The notes under the pieces: generated by a model | Seen by the model: only the letters and a program-made list of their open reading frames with translations | Databases searched by the model: none | What the model was told of the DNA's origin: nothing | Shown: positions 26,050 to 35,265 of the stretch, piece after piece | Layout: the number at the start of each line of letters is the position of its first letter | Position numbering within the stretch: position 1 is the first letter of the stretch | Assembly (NCBI RefSeq): GCF_016714285.1 | Contig: NZ_JADJNN010000001.1 | Span: 558,001-622,000 of the forward strand | DNA from: Nannocystis sp. | GTDB lineage: Bacteria; Myxococcota_A; Polyangia; Nannocystales; Nannocystaceae | Length of the DNA stretch: 64,000 bases | Direction of reading: 5' to 3' | Made by a program: the position numbers and the translations under genes

Positions 26050-27036
26050 ATGTCCCGTGAACCACAAGCGATCCCGTCCGTGCCAGTCATCGCGGACAAT
26101 TTCCGCGCTGGCCGGGTCGGTCTATGTGGCCGGCCAAACGTGGGCAAATCGACCTTGCTCAACGCGCTCGTGGGGGCCGAGCTGGCGATCGCCACCCGAT
26201 TCCCGCAGACCACGCGTGAGCGTCTGCTCGGCGTGTGGACCGGACCCGGGCACCAGGCAGTGCTCGTCGATACTCCTGGGATCCACCGCGCCAAGTCGGC
26301 GCTCAACCGCTTCATGGTCGACGAGGCGCTCCGCGGGGCCCGCTCGGTCGACGTGTTGCTGCTGCTCGCGGAGGTGCCGATGTTGGCCGACGCAGCGGCG
26401 GCCGAGCTATGGGAGCCAGGCGAGGGCGCCATGGCGGCCCTGACGGCGCTGGCTGAGATCGGAAAGCCGATCACGCTGGTGCTGACAAAGGTCGATCGCC
26501 TGCATCCACCGGAACTTCTGTTACCAGTGATCGCCCGCTGGACCGGGCTCCACGGCTTCGCGGCCGTGCTGCCGGTCAGCGCCCACACCGGCGCCGGGCT
26601 CGACGATCTGCGGCGTCACATCATCGCTGGCCTCCCGCTGGGCCAGCCGAGGTTCGACGAAGATCAGCTGAGCGACCGCAGCATGCGCTGGCACGCTGGC
26701 GAGCGGGTGCGGGCGGCCCTGTTCCGCCACCTCGGGGACGAGCTGCCCTACGCGTGCGCCGTCACGATCGAGGCGTTCAAGGAGCAGCGGCGGCCCGAGA
26801 AGGACATCATCCGCGCGACGATCCACGTCGAGCGGGAGAGTCAGAAGCCGATGCTCATCGGCAAGGGCGGGCAGACGATCAAGGCCATCTCGATCGACGC
26901 ACGCAAGGCCATTTCGGGGCTCACAGGACGCGCCTGCGACCTGTTCCTCAACGTCTCGGTGACCGCCAACTGGACCCGCGACGCCGCGCTGATGCAGCGC
27001 CTCGGTCTGCACGAGGCCGTGGGAGGAGAATCGTGA
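26050..27036 (+). CDS. era: GTPase Era (30S ribosome assembly)
   Basis: About 328 residues. Era binds the 3' end of 16S rRNA during 30S maturation. G1 in VGLCGRPNVGKSTLLN, switch I with FPQTTRERLLG, G3 in LVDTPGIHR, G4 in LVLTKVD and a C-terminal KH domain with LIGKGGQTIKAISIDARKAI. An upstream in-frame ATG at 25996 would add 18 residues, but their codons lack the GC-rich third positions seen in the core, so 26050 is preferred; a GTG nearer the core (26080) is also possible. The stop overlaps the der start as GTGA. Confidence 0.95.
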   Translation: MSREPQAIPSVPVIADNFRAGRVGLCGRPNVGKSTLLNALVGAELAIATRFPQTTRERLLGVWTGPGHQAVLVDTPGIHRAKSALNRFMVDEALRGARSVDVLLLLAEVPMLADAAAAELWEPGEGAMAALTALAEIGKPITLVLTKVDRLHPPELLLPVIARWTGLHGFAAVLPVSAHTGAGLDDLRRHIIAGLPLGQPRFDEDQLSDRSMRWHAGERVRAALFRHLGDELPYACAVTIEAFKEQRRPEKDIIRATIHVERESQKPMLIGKGGQTIKAISIDARKAISGLTGRACDLFLNVSVTANWTRDAALMQRLGLHEAVGGES

Positions 27037-28478
27037 ACAACGAGGACGAAGACGAGATCGCGGCCGAAGCGGACGCCGCAGCCGATGTGGCCGCCGCCAG
27101 CACGCCGGTCGCCACCAGCCTCGTGGCCATCGTCGGCCGGCCGAACGTTGGCAAGTCGACGCTGTTCAACCGCCTCGTGGGCGCCCGTCGGGCGATCGTC
27201 GAGGACCGCCCAGGTGTCACCCGCGATCGTCTCTACGGGGCCGTGAACCACGATGGGCGCAGCTACCTGGTGGTCGACACCGGCGGCCTCGACCTCGATG
27301 AGGACGATGGCCTGATGCGGCACATCCGAACGCAGGCCGAGATCGCCATCGCCGAGGCTGACCTCATCCTGTTTGTGGTCGATGTGGCCGAGGGCCTGTC
27401 GAGCGACGACCGCGAGATCGCCGAGCTGCTGCGGCGCTCGCATCGCCCGCTGCTGGTGGTCGCCAACAAGTGTGACAACCCAGCCCGCGAGGTCGACGCG
27501 CACACGATGCACGAGCTCGGCCTCGGCGAGGTGTTCCCGGTCTCGGCCGCGCACGGGCGCAACACCGCCGAACTGCACGAGGCGATCCTGGCCCGCCTGG
27601 CCCACACCGCCCCGGAGGGCAGCGTGGTGGCCGTTCCCGAGGGCACGCGCATCGCCTTCATGGGCCGCCCGAACGCCGGGAAGTCGACCCTGATCAACGC
27701 CTTGTTGGCCGAGCCGCGGGTGATCGTCGACGCCGAGGCCGGGACGACGCGGGACCCGATCGACCTCCCGTTCGTCTTCAACGGTCAGCCCGTCGTCCTC
27801 ATCGACACGGCGGGCCTGCGGCGACGCAAGCAGATCGACAAGGCCATGGAGAAACTGGCCGCGATCAAGGCCGTGCGGACCATGGAGCGCACCCAGGTCG
27901 TCGTCCTTGTGCTCGACGCGAGCGTCGGCGTCACCGACCAGGACCAGCGGATCGCCCGCATGGCGCACGAGCGCGGCAAGGGCGTGGTCGCGGTGCTCAA
28001 CAAGTGGGATCTCGTGGCCCGCGACAAGAAGGCCGCGCACGCCGTTTGGGCCCAGGCCCAGGACGAGCTCGCCTTCCTGGAGCGGCCCTTCCTCATCAAG
28101 ACGTCCATCGTCGGTGCTGGCCGCGATCTCGGGCAGGGCAGGGCTCGTGGCCTCGACGAGCTGCTCGAGGCCTGCCTGCACACGGCGAAGGCCCTGGGCC
28201 GGCGGATCTCGACCGCCGATCTCAACGCCGAGCTGGCGGCCGCGGTCGCGGACCACTCGCCGCCGATGTTCGGGCCCAAGCCGGTCAAGCTGTTGTTCGC
28301 TACCCAGGCCGAGAGCGATCCCCCGCTCATCGTGATCTCGGCCAACCACGGCCGCTGCCTGAGCCCCGCGTACGAGCGCTACCTGCTGCGCCGCTTCCGG
28401 ACGCGCTGGAATCTGCGTGGAGTGCCCGTCCGCCTGGTTGTGCGGGGTCGGGGTAAAGGCAACCACGAGCGCGCTTAG
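27033..28478 (+). CDS. der: Ribosome biogenesis GTPase Der (EngA)
   Basis: 481 residues with two tandem GTPase domains and a C-terminal KH-like domain; needed for 50S assembly. Domain 1: VAIVGRPNVGKSTLFN, VVDTGGLD, VANKCD. Domain 2: IAFMGRPNAGKSTLIN, IDTAGLRRR, VLNKWDL. The N-terminal 25 residues are acidic and Ala-rich, absent from most homologues. The GTG at 27033 overlaps the Era stop and is preceded by a good ribosome-binding site (GGGAGGAG), so the pair is coupled. Confidence 0.96.
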   Translation: MNNEDEDEIAAEADAAADVAAASTPVATSLVAIVGRPNVGKSTLFNRLVGARRAIVEDRPGVTRDRLYGAVNHDGRSYLVVDTGGLDLDEDDGLMRHIRTQAEIAIAEADLILFVVDVAEGLSSDDREIAELLRRSHRPLLVVANKCDNPAREVDAHTMHELGLGEVFPVSAAHGRNTAELHEAILARLAHTAPEGSVVAVPEGTRIAFMGRPNAGKSTLINALLAEPRVIVDAEAGTTRDPIDLPFVFNGQPVVLIDTAGLRRRKQIDKAMEKLAAIKAVRTMERTQVVVLVLDASVGVTDQDQRIARMAHERGKGVVAVLNKWDLVARDKKAAHAVWAQAQDELAFLERPFLIKTSIVGAGRDLGQGRARGLDELLEACLHTAKALGRRISTADLNAELAAAVADHSPPMFGPKPVKLLFATQAESDPPLIVISANHGRCLSPAYERYLLRRFRTRWNLRGVPVRLVVRGRGKGNHERA

Positions 28479-28683
28479 GCCGCTGTCGTCGTTCCTGGCC
28501 CCCAAGGCCCCGGCCGTCGTGCGAAGCCCCGGCAACGCGGCCGGATCGTAGCCGAATCATGGCCGAATCATGGCCCCTTTGCGTCTGGCGCCTGCGCGCC
28601 CGCGCCCCCCTCGTAGTCCTTTACATGGCGGCTGTCCTTTGCGATGGTGGCTGGCGTAGGGCTCGCCCCGCGGAGAATTCACA

Positions 28684-30375
28684 ATGTCGCGTGCTTTTTC
28701 TAGCTCCCGCTTCGCTACTCGTCTGTCCGTCTGCGCTGGCACGGCGCTGCTTCTCGGCGCCTGTCTCGACCACCCGCTCAAGCCCGTCGTCTACGACAAG
28801 ACGACTGAGGACGAGACGACCGTCGCCATCGCCATCAACAAGGACGTCGACATCCTCTTCGTGATCGACAACTCGGGCTCGATGGCCGAGGAGCAAGCGC
28901 TGCTGTCGAAGAACTTCGCGGCGTTCATCGGCGTGCTCGAGGCCGACGACGTGCTGGCGAACTACCGCATCGGCATCACGACGACCGACTCCGGCAACCC
29001 TCGCTGCCCGGCCGCCACCTACAAGCCCGAAGGCGGCAATCTGGTGCTGTCGAGCTGCCTCGATCGCATCGACCAGGGCGAGTTCAGCTTCAACAGCGTG
29101 GACTTCTCGACGACCTGCAGCGACTACTGCACCAAGCGCGACCAGGACCTGATGGTCCGCCCCACGGCGACCGCGGTTGACAAGACCGAGGCGCCGCGCA
29201 AGTGGATCGAGCGCATCGAGAAGACCTCGAACATCGCCGGTGTCGCCGACAACACCGAGGCTTTCCAGTGCTACGGCCCGCAGGGCGTGGCCGGCTGCGG
29301 CTTCGAGTCCCACCTCGAGAGCATGTACCTCGCGCTCGCGGCGGCGCAGAGCAAGGACTCGAAGAACAACTACGGCTTCCTACGCGAGGCCGCGATCCTC
29401 TCGATCGTCATCATCTCGGACGAGGCGGACTGCTCCTACAACCCGGATCCGGAGATCAAGAAGGTCTTCACGACCAACAAGGTGTTCTGGAACGACCCCG
29501 CTGTGGACACGGCGCCCACCTCCGCATTGTGCTGGCGCGCAGGCGTCGATTGCACTGGCGGCCCTGGCACCTACACCGAGTGCCACGCCCAGGACTGGGA
29601 CAAGGACGGCAAGAAGACCGACGACCCCACGGCCGCCGTCCTCCAGCCAGTCTCCAAGTACATCGACTTCGTGAAGAAGATCGAGATGGCCAAGCAGGAG
29701 ATCGACGGCAACCAGCGGGTGCTTATCTCGCTGATCAACGGCGTGCCAATCGGCTACGAGAAGTTCGACACCGAGATCCCGTACGAGGACCTGCCGGCTG
29801 ACGACGACAACCAGATCAACTTCGGCATCGGCCCCGGCTGCATCCTCGGCGACCCGAAGATGCCCGAGGCGATCGCGGTGCCGGCGGTACGCGAGCGCGA
29901 GTTCGCGGAGGCCTTCCTCGACGACCCAAAGAAGGAGCGCAACCTCTACTCGATCTGCCAGCAGTCGTACGCTGGCGCCCTCGAGTCGATCGCCACCAAG
30001 ATCCGCGACCAGATCGTCCCGGCCTGCATGCCGAGCTGCGTGCGCGACAAGGACCGCACGACCGAGGTACTGGACCCCAACTGCCGCCTGATCGAGACCG
30101 ACATCGACGGCAACGAGACCGACATCGTGCAGTGCAAAGAGGTGAACGGGGAGTGGACCGCCGGTGGTGGCGCGACTGTCTGCTTCGCCACGCTTATCGA
30201 CAAGAACGGCAAGCAGACGCTGAGCAAGATCGACAACATCTCCGACTACTGCAACGACGAGGGCTTCAACCTCGAGTTCATCCTCGTCCGTTCGGCGCCC
30301 GCTGCTGCAGGCACGACGATCTCGGCGAACTGCGAGCTCTCTGACAACCGCACCCTCGACTGCCCGAACCTCTGA
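28684..30375 (+). CDS. VWA-domain lipoprotein
   Basis: 563 residues. Signal peptide with lipobox LLLGACLD (about 23-28). A von Willebrand A domain begins with the metal-ion-dependent adhesion site DILFVIDNSGSMAEEQ (DxSxS, about 60-70) and includes VIIISDEADCSYNP. Many cysteines in the middle and end (CSDYCTKRD, CLD, CMPSCVRD) point to disulfides outside the cell. Likely outer-membrane or surface-anchored. VWA lipoproteins of this type are frequent in myxobacteria; ligand unknown. It begins about 200 bp after der, so it has its own promoter region. Confidence 0.85.
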   Translation: MSRAFSSSRFATRLSVCAGTALLLGACLDHPLKPVVYDKTTEDETTVAIAINKDVDILFVIDNSGSMAEEQALLSKNFAAFIGVLEADDVLANYRIGITTTDSGNPRCPAATYKPEGGNLVLSSCLDRIDQGEFSFNSVDFSTTCSDYCTKRDQDLMVRPTATAVDKTEAPRKWIERIEKTSNIAGVADNTEAFQCYGPQGVAGCGFESHLESMYLALAAAQSKDSKNNYGFLREAAILSIVIISDEADCSYNPDPEIKKVFTTNKVFWNDPAVDTAPTSALCWRAGVDCTGGPGTYTECHAQDWDKDGKKTDDPTAAVLQPVSKYIDFVKKIEMAKQEIDGNQRVLISLINGVPIGYEKFDTEIPYEDLPADDDNQINFGIGPGCILGDPKMPEAIAVPAVREREFAEAFLDDPKKERNLYSICQQSYAGALESIATKIRDQIVPACMPSCVRDKDRTTEVLDPNCRLIETDIDGNETDIVQCKEVNGEWTAGGGATVCFATLIDKNGKQTLSKIDNISDYCNDEGFNLEFILVRSAPAAAGTTISANCELSDNRTLDCPNL

Positions 30376-30393
30376 GTCGGCGTCGTGTCCAGT

Positions 30394-30420
30394 CGCCCCG
30401 ACCGCTCTGCGGCCGGGGCG
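30394..30420. terminator. GC-rich hairpin between convergent genes
   Basis: CGCCCCG (30394-30400) pairs with CGGGGCG (30414-30420), with a further three-pair inner stem. It lies between the VWA lipoprotein stop (30375) and the end of dprA (30429). No T-tract on either strand. Confidence 0.45.
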
Positions 30421-30428
30421 TGCTGCGT

Positions 30429-31322
30429 TCAGGCTCGGCGGTGGTAACGGCCAGGTGGCGACTCGATCACCAGGCCAAGCAGTTCGGCCGACACGAGCGC
30501 TGCGCAGCCTCGCCCGGGCTCACCCAGGTCATCAAGGCCGACCCCGCGAGGTCCCGCAGTATCGAGGGCTTGTGCCAGCCAGCGCAGCTCTTCCGGCCAG
30601 GGGAGGGCCGCTGCGACCCCCGTGGGTGTGTCCAGCCAGTCGAGCACGGCGGCCATCAGAGCTCGAGGGTCCGGGGCGAGGGCACGTGCGCCACGGACGA
30701 CGAGATCGGCGCAACCAGCCGAGCCGAGTAGCGCCGCGGTCGCAATGCGGCGTCGCAGCGCCAGTCCTCCCGTGCCCCATGAGCCTGAACGTGGGGCCGC
30801 CTCGGCGACGATTACCGCCGTCGCCGCGGCGACCACGATGGCGTTGCGACTGGCGAAGATACCGCGACTAGGGCCCACGCCTGGAGGCACTGCGAACAGC
30901 ACGCCCGACCCTGGAGTCGCGGCGATCTCCGCGAACAGTCCGGCGTGTTCGGGCGGGTAGGGGGCCTCGGGACGGGACGGCACGATCGCCAGTTGGGGCA
31001 CCCCCGCAGCGAGCGCCGCGTGATGTACCGCGGCATCGATGCCTCGCGCCCCACCGGATACGAGTGCGTGGCCGCGGGCCCGCGCCGCAGCCACGATCGC
31101 GGGGACACAGGAGCGCTGCAGCTGGTGAGCTGCTCGACTGCCGACAACGGCGAGCCGCGGCACTGGCGGCAAGACACCATGGAGTTGCCACACACCGCGA
31201 CCCGGGAGTCCGAGCAGCGCCGCTGGCACCGTGCGAGGGCTGTGCATCATGATCGCGGTTCGGCCAGGGATCTCGGCCTGTTGCGCCAGTAGCCGACCGG
31301 TTTTTGTGAACTCGCCGGTCAT
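30429..31322 (-). CDS. dprA: DNA-processing protein DprA-like
   Basis: 297 residues. DprA loads RecA on incoming single-stranded DNA in transformation. The Rossmann-like core is evident: LAVVGSRAAHQLQRSCVPAI, ALVSGGARGIDAAVHHAAL (SGxAxGID family motif), YPPEHAGLFAEIA, PPGVGPSRGIFASRNAIVVA (F-x-x-R-N-x-I motif) and VAEAAPRSGSWGTGG. Shorter than many DprA proteins; the N-terminal SAM-like domain is missing or reduced and the C-terminal 60 residues could be a winged helix. The ATG at 31320-31322 is used; Met25 is an alternative. Confidence 0.88.
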   Translation of the reverse strand: MTGEFTKTGRLLAQQAEIPGRTAIMMHSPRTVPAALLGLPGRGVWQLHGVLPPVPRLAVVGSRAAHQLQRSCVPAIVAAARARGHALVSGGARGIDAAVHHAALAAGVPQLAIVPSRPEAPYPPEHAGLFAEIAATPGSGVLFAVPPGVGPSRGIFASRNAIVVAAATAVIVAEAAPRSGSWGTGGLALRRRIATAALLGSAGCADLVVRGARALAPDPRALMAAVLDWLDTPTGVAAALPWPEELRWLAQALDTAGPRGVGLDDLGEPGRGCAALVSAELLGLVIESPPGRYHRRA

Positions 31323-31364
31323 CTTTGCCGTGATCTGTCGTCCGGGTCGGCGACACTCACCCGC

Positions 31365-31754
31365 GTGTCGCTCACTCAGTCCAAGCCCCGCTCCCTCCGA
31401 GCCCTCCTTCTCGGCATCACCTGCACCCTCATGCCGCTGACGGCGGCGGCGGCCGACAGCCCTGGCAATCCCGGCTACGTCCAGGACATCGTGCTCAACG
31501 GCACCAAGAGCGAGGTGTACATGCAGTATCAGGGGGCTGTGATCCTGCTCGAGGGGGACACGGTCAGCGCGGTCCGCCGCGAGTATCGCTGGGGGGGTTC
31601 GGTGTGCTCGGGGATCGCCGCGAGCGACGAACAGGTCCGCTACCTGTTCGAGGCGATGCGGGCCGGTAAGTCGCTACAGATCGTGCCCAGCTACAAGCTC
31701 GGTGCCGGCGGTGCACGGTGCCTGGTGGCCCTGAAGATCCGTCTGCGTCCGTAG
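31365..31754 (+). CDS. Small exported protein of unknown function
   Basis: 129 residues from a GTG. Residues of about 1-30 form a Sec signal peptide (LRALLLGITCTLMPLTAAAA then a cleavage-like site). The mature part of about 100 residues has two cysteines (GGSVCSG and GARCLVA) that may form a disulfide. Divergent from dprA. Not recognised; a periplasmic protein is all that can be said. Confidence 0.65.
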   Translation: MSLTQSKPRSLRALLLGITCTLMPLTAAAADSPGNPGYVQDIVLNGTKSEVYMQYQGAVILLEGDTVSAVRREYRWGGSVCSGIAASDEQVRYLFEAMRAGKSLQIVPSYKLGAGGARCLVALKIRLRP

Positions 31755-31914
31755 CCGGCACAGGCCGTCGGGCCCTGACAGCGATGTCTGGCCGTGTGCA
31801 GTAGGCGCCCTGGAGATCTCGCACCGGACACCTGTCATCTCGTTGTAATGATTTGCAAAATGGGCGTGGCGGGACCTCGCCCGGTCCCTGCACAGCCGGT
31901 GACCGAGGTCTGTC

Positions 31915-32499
31915 ATGTTCACCCGCACCACCCTGTTGCTCGCCATCCTGTTCGCCGCCCCGGCTTGCGGGGTGGACCGCGACCTCCAGGGCGAGACCGG
32001 CGTCACCACGCTGGACGACGCGGGAGATGACGGTGAGCCGGTCGATGGGACGATGGACCCATCCTCCGACAGCGCCAGCGACACCGGTGAGCCGACCGCT
32101 CCGCCCGAACTGCTGCTGGCCTGTGATCTTCCGGTCGCCTGTGAGTATCCGGTCGAGTTGGTCCGCGATTCGGGCAACCAGGCCTACGCGGACAGCGATC
32201 TCTGCGCCCTCACGGCCTTGGCCAGCGGTGCCGCCGGTCTCGTACAGACGGTCGCGGTCTTCAACAAGGCCGAGTCCTACCTAGACCACATGCTCGTAGC
32301 TCCGGGTCAGGTGCTCCGTCAGGCCCACGGCCGCTCTGACGGACTCGGCCTGTGGCAGAAGCCGGTCGAGCGCTGCACCCTGCGCAGCGCCGATTTCTTC
32401 GCCGCATGCATCGATGGCTTCGACCCCGAGTGCCTCGATCCCGAGATGTGGGTCGAGGGCTGCGAACTCCTGCCCAGCTTGACCTGCCCCGAGGCGTGA
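31915..32499 (+). CDS. Small lipoprotein, Cys-rich, unknown function
   Basis: 194 residues. Signal peptide with lipobox (FAAPACGVD, Cys at about 19). An acidic, Ser/Asp-rich stalk (about 25-62) is followed by a compact domain with eight or more cysteines (LLACDLPVACEY, DLCAL, ERCTL, FAACIDGFDPECLDPEMWVE, GCELL, TCPEA). The paired cysteines fit a disulfide-stabilised surface protein. 160 bp separate it from the previous gene. It ends 15 bp before the alcohol dehydrogenase gene. Confidence 0.7.
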   Translation: MFTRTTLLLAILFAAPACGVDRDLQGETGVTTLDDAGDDGEPVDGTMDPSSDSASDTGEPTAPPELLLACDLPVACEYPVELVRDSGNQAYADSDLCALTALASGAAGLVQTVAVFNKAESYLDHMLVAPGQVLRQAHGRSDGLGLWQKPVERCTLRSADFFAACIDGFDPECLDPEMWVEGCELLPSLTCPEA

Positions 32500-32514
32500 T
32501 GCTCAGATGCCCGC

Positions 32515-33624
<1,110 letters not shown>

Positions 33625-33645
33625 CGGTCGGGGGGCGCTCGGAGG

Positions 33646-35184
33646 CTAGAGCTCAGAGGGCAGCTGCGCGGCGGACCGCAGCTCGCCAGCGGCGATCGCC
33701 GCCGCCAGGCGCTCGATGTCGGCGGACATGCTGCGGTCGCCGGTGAAGGGCCCCGCGTGCGCCCGGATCGCCGCGTGCACCCGCATCAGGCGCGGGCTGC
33801 TCGGGATGCCCCGCAGGTCGATCGCTCGTGCGGCGCTGATCGCCTCGATCGCCAGCACGCAGGCCAGGTTGTCGACCACCGCCCGCAGCTTGCGCGCCGC
33901 GATCGGCCCCATGCTCACGTGGTCCTCCTTGCCTGCCGAGGTCGGGATCGTGTCGACGCTGGCCGGGAAGCTCAGGGTCTTGCACTCGCTCGCCAGCGCC
34001 GAGGCGGTGACGTGCGCCATCATGTAGCCGCTCTCGAGACCCGGATGATCGGCGAGGAAGGCCGCGAGCCCGCGTGAGCTCGCGGGGTTCATCATGCGAT
34101 CGATGCGGCGCTCGCTGATCGTCGCCAGGGTCGTCAGCGCCGCGGTCATGTGGTCGATCGGCACCGCCACCGTCGCGCCGTGGAAGTTGCCGCCGCTGAC
34201 CACGTCGAAGCCGCCGTCGTCGCGCGCGAGCACCAGCGGGTTGTCAGTGAAGCTGTTGACCTCGATTCGCAGCGCCGCGGCCACGTAGGCGAGCGCGCCG
34301 CGGACCGCCCCGTGCACCTGCGGGATGCAGCGCAGGGAGTAGGCGTCCTGGACCTGGCCGCAGTCGCGGTGCGAGTCGTTGAGCGGCGAGTCTGCGACCA
34401 GGAGGCGCAGGATCTCGGCGCTGCGCCGCTGGCCTGCGTGCGGCTTGCCGGCGTGGATCCGCGGATCGCTGGCGGCGAGGGTGCCGAGCAGCGCGTCGAG
34501 GCTGAGCGCGCCGAGGATGTCGGCGGCCGCCATCAGCTCGGCCGCGTCGACCACCGCGAGCGCGCCGATCGCCGTCATCACCTGGGTGCCGTTGATCAGG
34601 CTGAGGCCCTCCTTCGGGCCCAGCGTGAGCGCTTGCAGCCCAGCGCGCGCGAGGGCCTCCCGGGCCGGCAGCACCTGTCCTTCGAACCAGGCGTCGCCCT
34701 CACCGATCACGACGAGCGCGAGGTGGGCGAGCGGCGCGAGATCACCGCTGGCGCCGACACTGCCCTGGCTCGGCACCACCGGACGCACGTCGCGCGAGAG
34801 CAGGGCGAGCAGGAATTCGGCGAGCTCCGGCGAGACGCCCGAGGCCCCGAGCGCCAGGGTGTGTGCTCGCAGGAGAAGCAGCGCGCGGACGATCTCCCCC
34901 GAAAGCGCCGGACCGACGCCGACAGCGTGGCTGCGCAGGAGATTACGCTGCAGCGCCCCGAGCTCCTCGGCGGCGATGCGCGTCTCGCTGAGCGCCCCGA
35001 AGCCGGTGTTCACGCCGTAGATGATCTCGTCGCGGGTGAGCGCCGCCTCGAGGTGATGTCGCGTGCGGCGCAACTCGTCGCGGGCCGCAGGCGCGAGCTG
35101 GGTAGGCGCGTGGTGACGGGCGACCCAGTGCACGTCTGCCAATTCGAGCGTGCGACCGATCACGACGGGTGCGAGGGGCTGCAT
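33646..35184 (-). CDS. hutH: Histidine ammonia-lyase
   Basis: About 512 residues; converts L-histidine to urocanate and ammonia. The Ala-Ser-Gly triad that forms the MIO cofactor is in GSVGASGDLAPLAHLALV. The active-site region IYGVNTGFGALSE, the SH pair in LLRSHAVGVGP, and Glu in TIPTSAGKEDHVSMG favour histidine over phenylalanine or tyrosine, because PAL/TAL enzymes replace these residues. ATG at 35182-35184 gives the normal length; a GTG at 35202 is possible. No hutU, hutI or hutG is adjacent, so the pathway is split or the gene stands alone. Confidence 0.92.
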   Translation of the reverse strand: MQPLAPVVIGRTLELADVHWVARHHAPTQLAPAARDELRRTRHHLEAALTRDEIIYGVNTGFGALSETRIAAEELGALQRNLLRSHAVGVGPALSGEIVRALLLLRAHTLALGASGVSPELAEFLLALLSRDVRPVVPSQGSVGASGDLAPLAHLALVVIGEGDAWFEGQVLPAREALARAGLQALTLGPKEGLSLINGTQVMTAIGALAVVDAAELMAAADILGALSLDALLGTLAASDPRIHAGKPHAGQRRSAEILRLLVADSPLNDSHRDCGQVQDAYSLRCIPQVHGAVRGALAYVAAALRIEVNSFTDNPLVLARDDGGFDVVSGGNFHGATVAVPIDHMTAALTTLATISERRIDRMMNPASSRGLAAFLADHPGLESGYMMAHVTASALASECKTLSFPASVDTIPTSAGKEDHVSMGPIAARKLRAVVDNLACVLAIEAISAARAIDLRGIPSSPRLMRVHAAIRAHAGPFTGDRSMSADIERLAAAIAAGELRSAAQLPSEL

Positions 35185-35265
35185 CGGCGGCGAAGAGTAC
35201 ACCCCCCAACCGCGCCCTGGGCGAGCGTTGACCCCGCACTGGCCACCGTCTACGCTGGCGCAGTC